Assembly (NCBI RefSeq): GCF_029667115.1
Contig: NZ_JARUIU010000004.1
Span: forward strand, 1 to 64,000
Reading direction: 5' to 3'
DNA from: Jeotgalibacillus sp. ET6
GTDB lineage: Bacteria > Bacillota > Bacilli > Bacillales > Jeotgalibacillaceae
Length of the DNA: 64,000 bases
Made by a program: the position numbers and the translations under genes
The notes under the pieces: generated by a model
What the model saw: the letters and a program-made list of their open reading frames with translations, nothing else
What the model was told of the DNA's origin: nothing
Database searches by the model: none
Shown: piece after piece, positions 43,849-53,182 of the stretch
Position numbering within the stretch: the first letter of the stretch is position 1
Layout: each line of letters starts with the position of its first letter

Positions 43849-45432
43849 ATGCCAAATAATTATGAAAAATTGTACAGCATAAAAAATGATCTAGAAAAAA
43901 GTATTAAGCAAAACAAGATTTTTAAGCTGTCAGTAGACGAAGCAGTAATTTTAATTTTTGAAGTAGTAGGTGTCTTATTTTCACTTTCCATTACTTTAGA
44001 ACATGAAAAAATGCAAAAAATCATTAAGGAATATGTTAAAACTAATGCTTCAGAGATTGAAGATATTTCATTTTTTCAAGAATCCTTAAAGTGGATATTT
44101 CGTTGGTGTGCAATCTATTGTGAAGAAGAGTCTTCAATAAATAAAGGCGATATAGTCCCTGAAGAAGTTTTTCAATTTATGGGCACTGCTTATGCTTATG
44201 AAAAATTTATTGATATGTGGGGAATGCACAATCATAAAAAAGTTAAATTTCAAAAATACAAAAATAAAATAACTTTTGACTATAATAATGAAGAAAATTA
44301 CATTACTCATCTTTTATATGACACTTATTTTAAAAAAGAAAGCGATGCTAAAAACCGATTAAAGATAGATCTCTTTACAGATTTAAATCATAATACTTTT
44401 GAAGAAACTATGAGTATTGCCCATCAAATGGATTTTGTTTGTACATTCAACGTTGAGTTTGATCAATTTAACTTGGACGATTATAAAAAGTTCTCTACAA
44501 CATTAACAAATTTGCTATCAGAAAACAGAATGAAGAAATTTAATGGAAAAAATTATATTATAAATCCCAAAAAGGAGGGGTATTTAATATATAAAAGGGA
44601 AATCTTCATAAATGATTTGGCTCATAAAACAAAAATGACTAAAGAGAAGATAGAAAACATTATAAGTTTTTTTACGTACAACTTTTCTAATCCGAAAAGT
44701 GATATTTCACTATCTTATCTTGTTCCAATTTCAGATGACTATATAGTTATATCAGAAGCGGTGTTTAGTCTTTCAAGACCAGAAGCTAATGCTTTGCGTT
44801 TACTAGCGAAGAACAAGTCATCGAATTATGATGCTGCTCAAAATAATTTTGAAGAGCAAGAAAGAAAAGATATAGAAGGAAACATTAACAAAGATTTTCT
44901 ATTGAGTTATGGAACTAGTAAAGCACAAAAAAATCTTCCAGGGATTGATATGCTAGTTTTTGATCCTGTAGGAAGACACCTTCAAATAATTGAATTGAAA
45001 TATAAAATTCCAGTTGATTCAACACTTGATATAAAAAACTTAGATGATATGTTAAAAAAAGCTTATCAACAAGTAGAAGTGGCTAAAAGTTTGACTAAAG
45101 ATCGTATGCATACATTATTAGAAGAATATTTTGGAAGTGAATATGAGAAAGTCATTCCTGGGCGTATTGATTACTTTGTCTTAACAAATTATTCTATAGG
45201 GACTGGGATAGGAGAAAATACGCCAACACCTATTCTTTTAACGGATCATTATAAAGATTTAATGAAAAAAAGGAATGGCATGTCATTAGTTAGAACTGTT
45301 TTAAATAGTAGTGATAAAAAACTTCCAATAGAGCGGAGAAAGAGGCATAGTCGATTTTCTCTACTTGGTCATAAGATATTAATACCTGAGTATAGCTTTA
45401 GACTAAATTTATCAGAAATTGAGCAAGGTTGA
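43849..45432 (+). CDS. Probable type II restriction endonuclease (PD-(D/E)XK)
   Basis: 527 residues. The N-terminal 300 residues are not recognised. Near the C-terminus, D367 in PGIDMLVFDP and E382-x-K384 in LQIIELKYKIP give the D-x14-E-x-K core of a PD-(D/E)XK nuclease. Next to an Eco57I-class methyltransferase, the simplest reading is the cognate restriction enzyme. It has an ACGGAGGAAG site. Family name and cut site are unknown; a nuclease with another defence role is possible. Confidence 0.7.
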   Translation: MPNNYEKLYSIKNDLEKSIKQNKIFKLSVDEAVILIFEVVGVLFSLSITLEHEKMQKIIKEYVKTNASEIEDISFFQESLKWIFRWCAIYCEEESSINKGDIVPEEVFQFMGTAYAYEKFIDMWGMHNHKKVKFQKYKNKITFDYNNEENYITHLLYDTYFKKESDAKNRLKIDLFTDLNHNTFEETMSIAHQMDFVCTFNVEFDQFNLDDYKKFSTTLTNLLSENRMKKFNGKNYIINPKKEGYLIYKREIFINDLAHKTKMTKEKIENIISFFTYNFSNPKSDISLSYLVPISDDYIVISEAVFSLSRPEANALRLLAKNKSSNYDAAQNNFEEQERKDIEGNINKDFLLSYGTSKAQKNLPGIDMLVFDPVGRHLQIIELKYKIPVDSTLDIKNLDDMLKKAYQQVEVAKSLTKDRMHTLLEEYFGSEYEKVIPGRIDYFVLTNYSIGTGIGENTPTPILLTDHYKDLMKKRNGMSLVRTVLNSSDKKLPIERRKRHSRFSLLGHKILIPEYSFRLNLSEIEQG

Positions 45433-45885
45433 GAAAACAGTATTCCAAATAACTTCACTTCATGCCACACGCCGATCATTATGCCAAATGGTGAAGTGGA
45501 GCAGTCGGGGATTTTTATGATGAACTAAATTTTGTAACGATGTGTTTTCCGAGGCGTACTGGCAGGTCGAGGCTTATTACATTGAGGAGATGAAGAGTGG
45601 AAGACGCTGTCTAAATCGATTTTATCAGGCCTTATGCGCAGGAAATAGCCAACAAGGACAGATATACACAGGCGGGCATACTGCGCGTGAGAAAAGGTTG
45701 ATGTATGTGATGGGGAGAGCTGTATCATAAGTAAATACTGCTGATAAATTAAAGAGCTTAATCTTAAAGCAGAAGGTACTCACCTTGAAAGTAAGGACCT
45801 TCTGGATCTATTTCGAAATGACTAAATTTATTTATAACAAAATGAATAATATTATGGTGAAAAAAATAGTTAGTCATTCTAAGCT
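45433..45885. other. Right end of the SCC-like segment: scar region and att-like site
   Basis: 453 bases between convergent genes. 45433-45720 has higher GC than the neighbouring island genes and contains a short open frame (45542-45730) without family resemblance; it may be a remnant of a lost gene. att-like site 3 follows at 45720. The rest is AT-rich. Confidence 0.5.
45716..45736 (+). other. att-like site 3 (attR type)
   Basis: TATCATAAGTAAAT (45723-45736) equals the 14 bases at the rlmH end (37092-37105), and the preceding GGGGAG is shared too. With site 1 it brackets an 8.6-kb AT-rich segment. Confidence 0.7.
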
Positions 45886-48800
45886 CTACAATATATTCTT
45901 ATTAGCCCTCGGCACCAAATAAGAAGGCATGTCCTCCTCAAGCTCCCAAACAAAACTCATTGGTTTGTTCTCGGAGTGCTTAATATAATTAGCTGTGCCA
46001 AGAAAGACGAAAGGTGAAGGAATGCTACCTTTCTCTTTTTTATATTCTCTGACAAACAGAGCGATTTTGTTTCCGGTCTCCCGGTGGTGAATATATCGTT
46101 GGGCAGTCGGACTTTCTTCAGTCACACGACTTTGAGTTTCCCAATGGAAAAGCTTTTCGTTTATAGCATAGTCCTCGTAAAGAGTTGAAGGTGAGAAGTC
46201 TTTTTCTGATTTGTTTAGAGTGATGAAAAAGATATCAAGGTTTTTGTCCTTGAAATATTTGACTCCTTCCCGGAACGCTGGGCTTTGTTCTTCGTTGTTA
46301 TAGTCAAATCCAGCAAGCACTTGAGCCGTTGAGTAGCGGCTATGGACTTGGAGCGGGCAAGGGAAGTCAAAGTGAGGCTGCAGTTCTACGGTTTCTAATG
46401 AGTCGTACAATACCCCGATAATTTGATTGATTTCCTCTTTGAAAACAGGATGCTTCAACACATTTTCAATACCTTCCTTTATTGAAGAGAGTCCTTCTTT
46501 TTCAGGATGCGCTTGATAGAAGGAGTAATAGAACATGTTCAGCATTAGTTCTTCTTCTTTCCCGCTAGCTTCTCCTGTTTCAATATATTCCTTTATAAAC
46601 TCCAGCAGCTTTCTTGAGTTAAGATGAAAGAGGCTTGGTAAGCGTTTAGTCAGCCAAATTTCGTCCTCATAGGTGAAATCTTCTGTAATACCAGCGTCCA
46701 CTAGAAGTCGGGAAAAGCTTCTATTTCGATTTCCTTCGTAAAAGTCATAGACATCCAAGTGATAGTGCTCCAGGAAATTTTTCAACGTTATAGATTTCCC
46801 AGTATCGTTCACAAAGGTTTTTAACTTGGCTACCAGGTTTCCTTTCGTATTGGCACCTGCCTTAATGTTTCGCAGGATGTATTCCTTTGCTTGTTTTTCC
46901 AGCTGGATGAAGCAGCCTTTTGGCAGGTTGAAGAAGCCATTTTCGACATAGTACTGGACGGAGTGCTTTGATTTGCCGATCAAAGCACGAAGCTTTTCTT
47001 CATAAGAATAGTTGCGGTGAGCCTGTCCGACGAAATCAAGTACTGTCAGGCATTCTTTATCTTCTGAAAGTCGAAGGCCCCGTCCTAGCTGCTGCAGGAA
47101 GACGGTCATACTTTCAGTCGGGCGCAGGAATAAGACGGTATTGATTTCTGGGATATCGATTCCTTCGTTGTATAAGTCGACAACAAAAATAAACTTGATT
47201 TCTCCTGAGACGAGCAGCTGTTGTGCATCCTGACGGGATTTTCGGTCTGTTCCTCCGTGTAATGCGATGGAAGGGATACCGGACTTATTAAAAAAGTCTG
47301 CCATGTACTGAGCGTGAGCAATAGATACGCAGAAGCCCAGTCCTTTTACATCGCCTATCTCCGTTACATACTTTTGAACACTTTGGACGATCTGGGAGCT
47401 TCTCAGGTGATTGGACGTATAGACATTTTCTAATTGCTTAGTATCGTAACCGCCTCTCGACCATTTCAGTTTGGAGAGATCGACGGTATCAGTGACGCAG
47501 AAGTATTGAAAAGGACTTAACAGCTTTTGATTAACGGCTTCTGTTAAGCGCATTTCGGCTGCAATGTGATCATCAAAGTAAGAGAGGATGCTTTTTCCGT
47601 CCATCCTCTCAGGTGTAGCGGTCAGTCCCAGGAGTATCTGCGGCTGATAATGGTTCAGCAGCTTTTGATAAGAGCTTGCTGCCGCATGGTGAAACTCATC
47701 GACAATAATGAAATCGTAGTAGCCGCTTTCGGTGTATTTGTGAAGCTCCTTGCTATTAAAGCTTTGGATAGAAACAAATAAGTGATCAAGGGAGGACGGC
47801 TGTTGAGCGCCGACAAGCATGTCCCCGAAGTTTTGATCTCGTAAAATCGCACGAAAAGTATTCAAACTTTGTTTCAGGATTTCTTCACGGTGAGCAACGA
47901 AAAGCAGCTTTGCTTTGCCTCCATTTGCTTTTCTGAAACGTTTGTAATCGAAAGCAGAAATAATGGTTTTCCCCACACCAGTTGCGGCAACCAATAAATT
48001 TTTATAGCGATGATGAACTTCTCGTTCTGCCTGAAGCTTTTCCAGGATCTCTTTTTGGTAGAAATAAGGCTGGATGTCAAAGAGATATTGAACAGAGTCC
48101 TCAGCCACTTTACTTTTTTCCAAAGCGAGCTTGAGAGTCTGATAGTCTTCCGCATTTTCTCCATTAAACAGCTTGAACTCCCTGTCATTCCAATAGCTTT
48201 CAAAGGTGGCTTCACATTTTTTTAATACATCGAAGGAATCCTTTTCTGTTACCTTCACATTCCACTCAAGACCAGAAGTTAGAGCTGGGTTGGATAGGTT
48301 GGAAGAGCCGATGTACGCCGTGCTGAAGCCTGTATCTCTTTTAAATAGATAGGCCTTGGCGTGAAGTCTTGTCCGCTGCACATCATAAGAAATACGAATT
48401 TCGGTGTTGGGAAGCTTGCTCAGCTCCTGTATTGCCTTGAAATCCGTTGCTTCCATATAAGAAGTCGTGATGACACGAAGCCTGCCGCCACCCTCAGTGA
48501 ATGTCTTCAATTCCTCCAAAATGATTCGCAGACCACTCCATTTAATGAAGGAGACCAGCATATCCATAGAGTCAGAGGAGACGATTTCCTTCTTCAACTC
48601 ACCCAGCATGTTTGGCTCGTAGCTGGAACCGGTGAATAACGAGCTCTCAGAAATGGGGGTTATAGGACGAACCACTCCCTGATTTCCAATACTTCGGATG
48701 GAATTTATCTTAGAGTAGATATGGGTGAGGACTTCACCTTCTTCAGAGATTCTTAGTTTTTCAAATTCTTGTTGATCCAATCGCTGGCTAAGAATGGTGA

Positions 48801-49035
48801 TAATTTCATTACACGTCTCGATTTGTTTAAGAAGAGCCTGTTGATCATTCCGCTCCTCATCGCGGACAGATTTCAATGCACTCCTGGTGACTGAGCTGAT
48901 GTAGGAAGAGAGTACTTTACGAGCTTCCTCCACATCCAGAGGAGTCTTGCCAATATCAAAATCTAAATCAGAGCCTTTGAGCTCTTCGTGAAGCTTTTCG
49001 GTAATGATTTCTTCATATATTCCTTCTTTAAGCAT
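45886..49035 (-). CDS. PLD-nuclease/DEAD-box helicase with DUF3427 domain
   Basis: 1049 residues. A phospholipase-D-like domain (about 140-290) has RLHAKAYLF and GSSNLSNPAL (HxK and GSSN). A superfamily 2 helicase (about 325-690) has AATGVGKT, VDEFHHA, GLTATP and the QLGRGLRL motif VI. The C-terminal region (about 850-1040) is of the DUF3427 type. Such proteins resemble type III-like restriction enzymes and are common in defence islands. It is less AT-rich than the preceding segment and points towards att-like site 3. Start after GGGAAGGA. Confidence 0.88.
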   Translation of the reverse strand: MLKEGIYEEIITEKLHEELKGSDLDFDIGKTPLDVEEARKVLSSYISSVTRSALKSVRDEERNDQQALLKQIETCNEIITILSQRLDQQEFEKLRISEEGEVLTHIYSKINSIRSIGNQGVVRPITPISESSLFTGSSYEPNMLGELKKEIVSSDSMDMLVSFIKWSGLRIILEELKTFTEGGGRLRVITTSYMEATDFKAIQELSKLPNTEIRISYDVQRTRLHAKAYLFKRDTGFSTAYIGSSNLSNPALTSGLEWNVKVTEKDSFDVLKKCEATFESYWNDREFKLFNGENAEDYQTLKLALEKSKVAEDSVQYLFDIQPYFYQKEILEKLQAEREVHHRYKNLLVAATGVGKTIISAFDYKRFRKANGGKAKLLFVAHREEILKQSLNTFRAILRDQNFGDMLVGAQQPSSLDHLFVSIQSFNSKELHKYTESGYYDFIIVDEFHHAAASSYQKLLNHYQPQILLGLTATPERMDGKSILSYFDDHIAAEMRLTEAVNQKLLSPFQYFCVTDTVDLSKLKWSRGGYDTKQLENVYTSNHLRSSQIVQSVQKYVTEIGDVKGLGFCVSIAHAQYMADFFNKSGIPSIALHGGTDRKSRQDAQQLLVSGEIKFIFVVDLYNEGIDIPEINTVLFLRPTESMTVFLQQLGRGLRLSEDKECLTVLDFVGQAHRNYSYEEKLRALIGKSKHSVQYYVENGFFNLPKGCFIQLEKQAKEYILRNIKAGANTKGNLVAKLKTFVNDTGKSITLKNFLEHYHLDVYDFYEGNRNRSFSRLLVDAGITEDFTYEDEIWLTKRLPSLFHLNSRKLLEFIKEYIETGEASGKEEELMLNMFYYSFYQAHPEKEGLSSIKEGIENVLKHPVFKEEINQIIGVLYDSLETVELQPHFDFPCPLQVHSRYSTAQVLAGFDYNNEEQSPAFREGVKYFKDKNLDIFFITLNKSEKDFSPSTLYEDYAINEKLFHWETQSRVTEESPTAQRYIHHRETGNKIALFVREYKKEKGSIPSPFVFLGTANYIKHSENKPMSFVWELEEDMPSYLVPRANKNIL

Positions 49036-49276
49036 ATGGAGATCCTTCCCTGATATATGGTTTTATTTGGTATAATTATATCATAGCTATATAGAGTATT
49101 TCTTTATCCCTTAAAAGAGTATTTAGTTGATGAATTTATTCGCTTTTAATGCATAGTAGATTATATAGTTGGCAGTGAAGGTTTTCATATATGTTTTTTT
49201 AGCTTTTTAAAAAGGAGAAAAAGCAGTTGGTAGAGAATAGATATTTAAAAAAACAGTAACGAAGGAGGGGTAGGGT

Positions 49277-49504
49277 GTGGAATTTAAGGATTTTTTAAAA
49301 GAGAATTATCATTTAGGGGACAAATCTGTAAAAGATTATATTAGTCGGTGGAACAGGATCGTTAACGACGGCTTATATAACGGGGAAACAGAGCTTACCC
49401 CTTCTTTGAGAGCTTCTATGGATAGGGCTTATCCAGAAGACTCTCATTATCGTCTCACACTTGAACGATATATTGATTTCATCAAAATAAAACAGAAAAG
49501 ATAA
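49277..49504 (+). CDS. Small hypothetical protein
   Basis: 75 residues, starting at GTG 49277 with a strong GGAGGGG site seven bases upstream. The sequence FLKENYHLGDKSVKDYISRWNRI is reminiscent of the SAM-like core-binding domain at the N-terminus of tyrosine recombinases, but no catalytic part follows. It may be a small DNA-binding or accessory protein of the neighbouring defence genes. Existence is likely, function unknown. Confidence 0.5.
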   Translation: MEFKDFLKENYHLGDKSVKDYISRWNRIVNDGLYNGETELTPSLRASMDRAYPEDSHYRLTLERYIDFIKIKQKR

Positions 49505-49626
49505 AGGTATTGTTTACACGTACGATAAAATTTATCAGACCTTACCTCAAAGTGGAGATACTTTTTGAAGTAACATCTATATCCTCGATCCTAATGTGGT
49601 AATATAACTTATCATAAAATTAATAA

Positions 49627-49655
49627 AAGCATTGGATAGACTTCCAATGCTCATT
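49627..49655. terminator. Hairpin between small gene and mcrC
   Basis: AAAGCATTGGA and TCCAATGCT pair around a short loop, followed by CATTTTCTT. It could serve the 75-residue gene. Confidence 0.5.
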
Positions 49656-49764
49656 TTCTTGCCCCTTAAACAACCTCGATAATCCGTTCCATTAGTTTAT
49701 GAAATTATAAAAAATTGAAAAACAACTTTGTAATATCTATTTATCGAATATTTTTCTAAAGTAA

Positions 49765-50793
49765 TTAAAAGTCTTTCAAAATTTTTTCAAGCTGGTCTTT
49801 TATATTTGAAAAATTAGTGTTAAGTTCTAACGTTTTTACACTAACTCGGTTACTCTCCATTATATAACTTTGATTAGGAGCAATTTCTTCATCCGTTTTC
49901 GCATAAAGTAGAAGACCACTTACCAGCCCAGTTTGAAACATATCTTTGTTTTTAACATAAGTGTACATCTGATACAGATTACTAGAGTGAATTGTTTTCT
50001 TGTTATAGAGTGAATTGTGTTGCAAAGCACTTTTATAATATTTTGTGTCTATTATGAGAGTGCGGTTTTCTTTATATAGGGTTATATCGCTCTTCATTCT
50101 AGGCAAAAAATCTCTTTCATCATTATCCACTTGCCACTCAATATGGGAAGAGGCTGGACGAAGTGAAGGGTGATGCTTTTGATAATAACCCAAAACAAAT
50201 TTTTCAAATAATACGTGCATTGCTTGATCATCGGTAACTTGTTTTTGTTTTGAATACCCCTCTTGTGTTGATAAAAGGTTGCTTTTGACTATAAACTCAC
50301 AAATATTAATAAGCATCCGATAAGTGACGTTATTACGCTGGTATTGTATGGAACTCCACTGTACAGATGTCAGGTGGACTGTTCCTACTTGTCTTAAATA
50401 AAGCACGATCCTTCTTAGTTCTTTTTTTTGAGTTAAGCTTACCTCTTTTGATCTTAGAAGTAATAATAAGGTAGTCTTAACGATTTGATTAATTTTGGTG
50501 TTTTCAGTGTATTCATCAAAATCGCAGACTAGCTGTTTCTTGAAAGGAGCTCTTTCTTTAATAGAAGCTGCAACATCTATTCTGCCACGAGGGGACGTTA
50601 TAGATTCTGTATGAAGCATGTAATCTTTTGCGAGTCCTCTTTTAATTTGTTTTGACATACCCAGAACAAGGAGAGCAGCACAAAGGTCTGCTGCATGTTC
50701 AAAAGATTCGGTATCTACATGCGCAGTGCCATCTTCTTTTAAAAACCGAAAAGCGTAGGCGAGCATATAATAAAGATTTTGAATTTTAATCAT
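49765..50793 (-). CDS. mcrC: McrC-type nuclease subunit
   Basis: 342 residues. N-terminal IKIQNLYYMLAYAFRFLKEDG is typical of McrC proteins. The nuclease core is PRMKSDITLYKENRTLIIDTKYYK, giving the D-x(n)-D-x-K signature of PD-(D/E)XK. It associates with McrB to cut modified (usually methylated) foreign DNA. Its start overlaps the end of mcrB by eight bases. Confidence 0.9.
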   Translation of the reverse strand: MIKIQNLYYMLAYAFRFLKEDGTAHVDTESFEHAADLCAALLVLGMSKQIKRGLAKDYMLHTESITSPRGRIDVAASIKERAPFKKQLVCDFDEYTENTKINQIVKTTLLLLLRSKEVSLTQKKELRRIVLYLRQVGTVHLTSVQWSSIQYQRNNVTYRMLINICEFIVKSNLLSTQEGYSKQKQVTDDQAMHVLFEKFVLGYYQKHHPSLRPASSHIEWQVDNDERDFLPRMKSDITLYKENRTLIIDTKYYKSALQHNSLYNKKTIHSSNLYQMYTYVKNKDMFQTGLVSGLLLYAKTDEEIAPNQSYIMESNRVSVKTLELNTNFSNIKDQLEKILKDF

Positions 50794-52936
50794 TTAATAC
50801 TCCTCGTAAGCGAACAGACCATTCTTCAACATGGGCGGGTTCATCAAACCAATATTCCTGTATAAGAGGAATTAGCTCGTATTCAATTACGCTATTTAAC
50901 CATTCATTAGTAACTGGTTCATTTGTGTAAAGGTAGCTGTGGCCTATCATAAAACCACTCCCTAACGCTTCATCCTGAGCAATGTCCTGATTTAATAGTT
51001 GAACTCTATTCACCAGTTCTTGAAAATTACTTGATTGGGCTTTTTCAACAATTTGCTGAAAGCCCTTAGAATTAAATGCAGGTGTCAGCTCAAAAAAGGC
51101 AAATCTTCTGCGTAAGGCGTAATCCATCATTGCCAAGCTCCGGTCAGCTGTGTTCATCATTCCAATAATATGAATATTTGCAGGAACGGAAAAAAGCTCA
51201 TTGGCATACAGCAGTCTCAATTTATCACCACGTTTATCTTTTTCGATCAACATAAGTAGCTCACCAAAAATTTTGCTAAGGTTTCCGCGGTTTATTTCGT
51301 CAATAATAAAGAAATAAGGACGCTCGCTATCCTTTTCTGCTGTTTTACAAAATTGATAAAATGGTCCTTTCAAAAGTTCGAACCCACTTTCAGTTGGACG
51401 ATAACCCATCATAAAATCTTCATAGCTATAACTTTGATGAAATTGGATCATCTTAATACGACTGGAATCCTTCTCACCCATCAGTGCGTATGCTAGACGT
51501 TTAGCAATATAAGTTTTTCCTACGCCAGGTGCTCCTTGAAGAATTAAATTTTTCTTTATTAAGAGCAAATTTGTTAAACGATCATATTGAGAATCGTCTA
51601 AGAAAACCTCACTTATGAAATTTTCTTTAGTATAAGGATCGTATTGTATTATTGGATCAACTATGTCTCCTCCAAACAGATTTTCGATCTGCTCAAGATA
51701 ATCTGGATAGTCTGTAACATCTGTTAGTGTCTTCATAGGTGCTTGTCCTGGATGGGGCCACTCTCCTTTGTGAGTCCACTTTACCTTGTGAACGTGACAA
51801 AAATCCTCTCGTGTCTCATCATACATATATTCAGATTCTACAATACCTCTTCCAACAACCTTATATAACCCGCTTTTAACATAGATAATATCACCAGGGG
51901 TGATTTCGTTGCTGAATTGCCATAGGGCATGTCCGATATTCATATAGCTTTGATTTTCATCGAAGAGCTCATTCATTTTTTCTTTAATAGCATTTTTCGA
52001 CTCGTATTGAGTTAGATCACCAAGTTCATGCCAGCTTATGCCCATTATCCCAGCTTGATAAAATTCCTCCCATTTGTAAGACTTTTCGCCTGGAGAATAG
52101 AGCCAATATCTTTTTTCATTTTGTGACGAGGGAAGTGTTTCATAAATTACACTATCATTCTCTTTACCTGGCTCATTTATCATAGTAGAAGAACTGATCC
52201 ATGCATCATAGGAAAGATGAGGAAAACTTTGAAAGTATAATGTTTTATCAGTAATAGCCTGTTTGATACGACTATTTATTCTTAAGTAATTTTCTCCATC
52301 AGGTAAGGTGTTTATAGAAATTCCACTAAGAACTTCATTTATTATTTGAGGATTTGCTTGAAAGTAAGCGCGGTTTTTCCCATCAAGACTTATGAATGTG
52401 AAAGGGCGAATCCAGTATAACCCCATAGTAATATTCCATTTGATTTTATGCTGTTGGATGACACGATTGTAAAGATCTATAAAGATTTCTTCCGTCTCAT
52501 TTGAAGGGTTATTTGAATAAACGATGCTTGCTTCAAAAAAATCCCAAAGGTTTTGAATATCCATGGATTCTCGATTGGTATGATTACCAAAAAACCATGC
52601 TGCCATATTGTTTAACACAGGAACTCCATCAAAAACATCTGGTACAACGGCACTAATATTAAACTTCTCTTTAAATTTAGTTAAAATCGCTGTGCGGTTA
52701 TCATCTCTAATTCCTTTGTTAAACGTTCCGAAAATAGTGAAAGGACATACATCCATCATATAGTCGTCAATACCGCTACTCCTATCAACGAAAGGATATT
52801 TCATTTTTAGTTCTTTAAATATTTCCTGAGTAGTCTTCAATAATTCGTGCCGATTTTGTTTATAATCGAGCAATTTATTGGCTAGTTCCATATAGAAAGT
52901 AGTCCACTCGTATTTTTTATCAAGAGTAATCTGCAT
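50786..52936 (-). CDS. mcrB: McrB-type GTPase with EVE-like modified-base reader
   Basis: 716 residues. N-terminal region (1-270) resembles the domain often found before EVE-McrB proteins. A middle EVE/PUA-like domain (about 275-415; YWLYSPGEKSYKWEEF, GDIIYVKSGLYKVVGRGIV) would read the modified base. The C-terminal AAA+ domain has Walker A QGAPGVGKTYIAKRLA, the EINRGNLSKIFGELL block and the McrB signature MMNTADRSLAMMDYALRRRF. ATG 52936 is preferred: AGGGGGA lies seven bases upstream but abuts the ATG at 52942. It drives translocation and activates McrC. Confidence 0.93.
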   Translation of the reverse strand: MQITLDKKYEWTTFYMELANKLLDYKQNRHELLKTTQEIFKELKMKYPFVDRSSGIDDYMMDVCPFTIFGTFNKGIRDDNRTAILTKFKEKFNISAVVPDVFDGVPVLNNMAAWFFGNHTNRESMDIQNLWDFFEASIVYSNNPSNETEEIFIDLYNRVIQQHKIKWNITMGLYWIRPFTFISLDGKNRAYFQANPQIINEVLSGISINTLPDGENYLRINSRIKQAITDKTLYFQSFPHLSYDAWISSSTMINEPGKENDSVIYETLPSSQNEKRYWLYSPGEKSYKWEEFYQAGIMGISWHELGDLTQYESKNAIKEKMNELFDENQSYMNIGHALWQFSNEITPGDIIYVKSGLYKVVGRGIVESEYMYDETREDFCHVHKVKWTHKGEWPHPGQAPMKTLTDVTDYPDYLEQIENLFGGDIVDPIIQYDPYTKENFISEVFLDDSQYDRLTNLLLIKKNLILQGAPGVGKTYIAKRLAYALMGEKDSSRIKMIQFHQSYSYEDFMMGYRPTESGFELLKGPFYQFCKTAEKDSERPYFFIIDEINRGNLSKIFGELLMLIEKDKRGDKLRLLYANELFSVPANIHIIGMMNTADRSLAMMDYALRRRFAFFELTPAFNSKGFQQIVEKAQSSNFQELVNRVQLLNQDIAQDEALGSGFMIGHSYLYTNEPVTNEWLNSVIEYELIPLIQEYWFDEPAHVEEWSVRLRGVLND

Positions 52937-53182
52937 GTTCATTCCCCCTGTAAAGTTTAGTTAGTCCATATCTCTTATTGTATAGGGTGATAGAAATTAA
53001 TGGTAGGCCATTAATGGGTAAAGTAACATTGGAATTGCAACTCTCCAATCGGTATTCAAAGAAATAAGTTTAAATGTTTTACTTTTTTAAGTTTCAGCTT
53101 TTAGTATTTTGTTCTTTTATTATTGAAACCTTTCCTTCCAAAATAATGTATAACAATAAAAACCCCAGAGAGAAGGAATCCA

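Noticed and set aside
45542-45730. 62-residue open frame before att-like site 3
   Set aside because: No ribosome site and no recognisable domain; kept only as part of the scar region.
37104-53182. Ccr-type large serine recombinase, integrase or transposase expected for an SCC element
   Set aside because: I looked for a catalytic serine-recombinase or tyrosine-recombinase gene in all frames listed and found none; only a 75-residue fragment-like gene is present.
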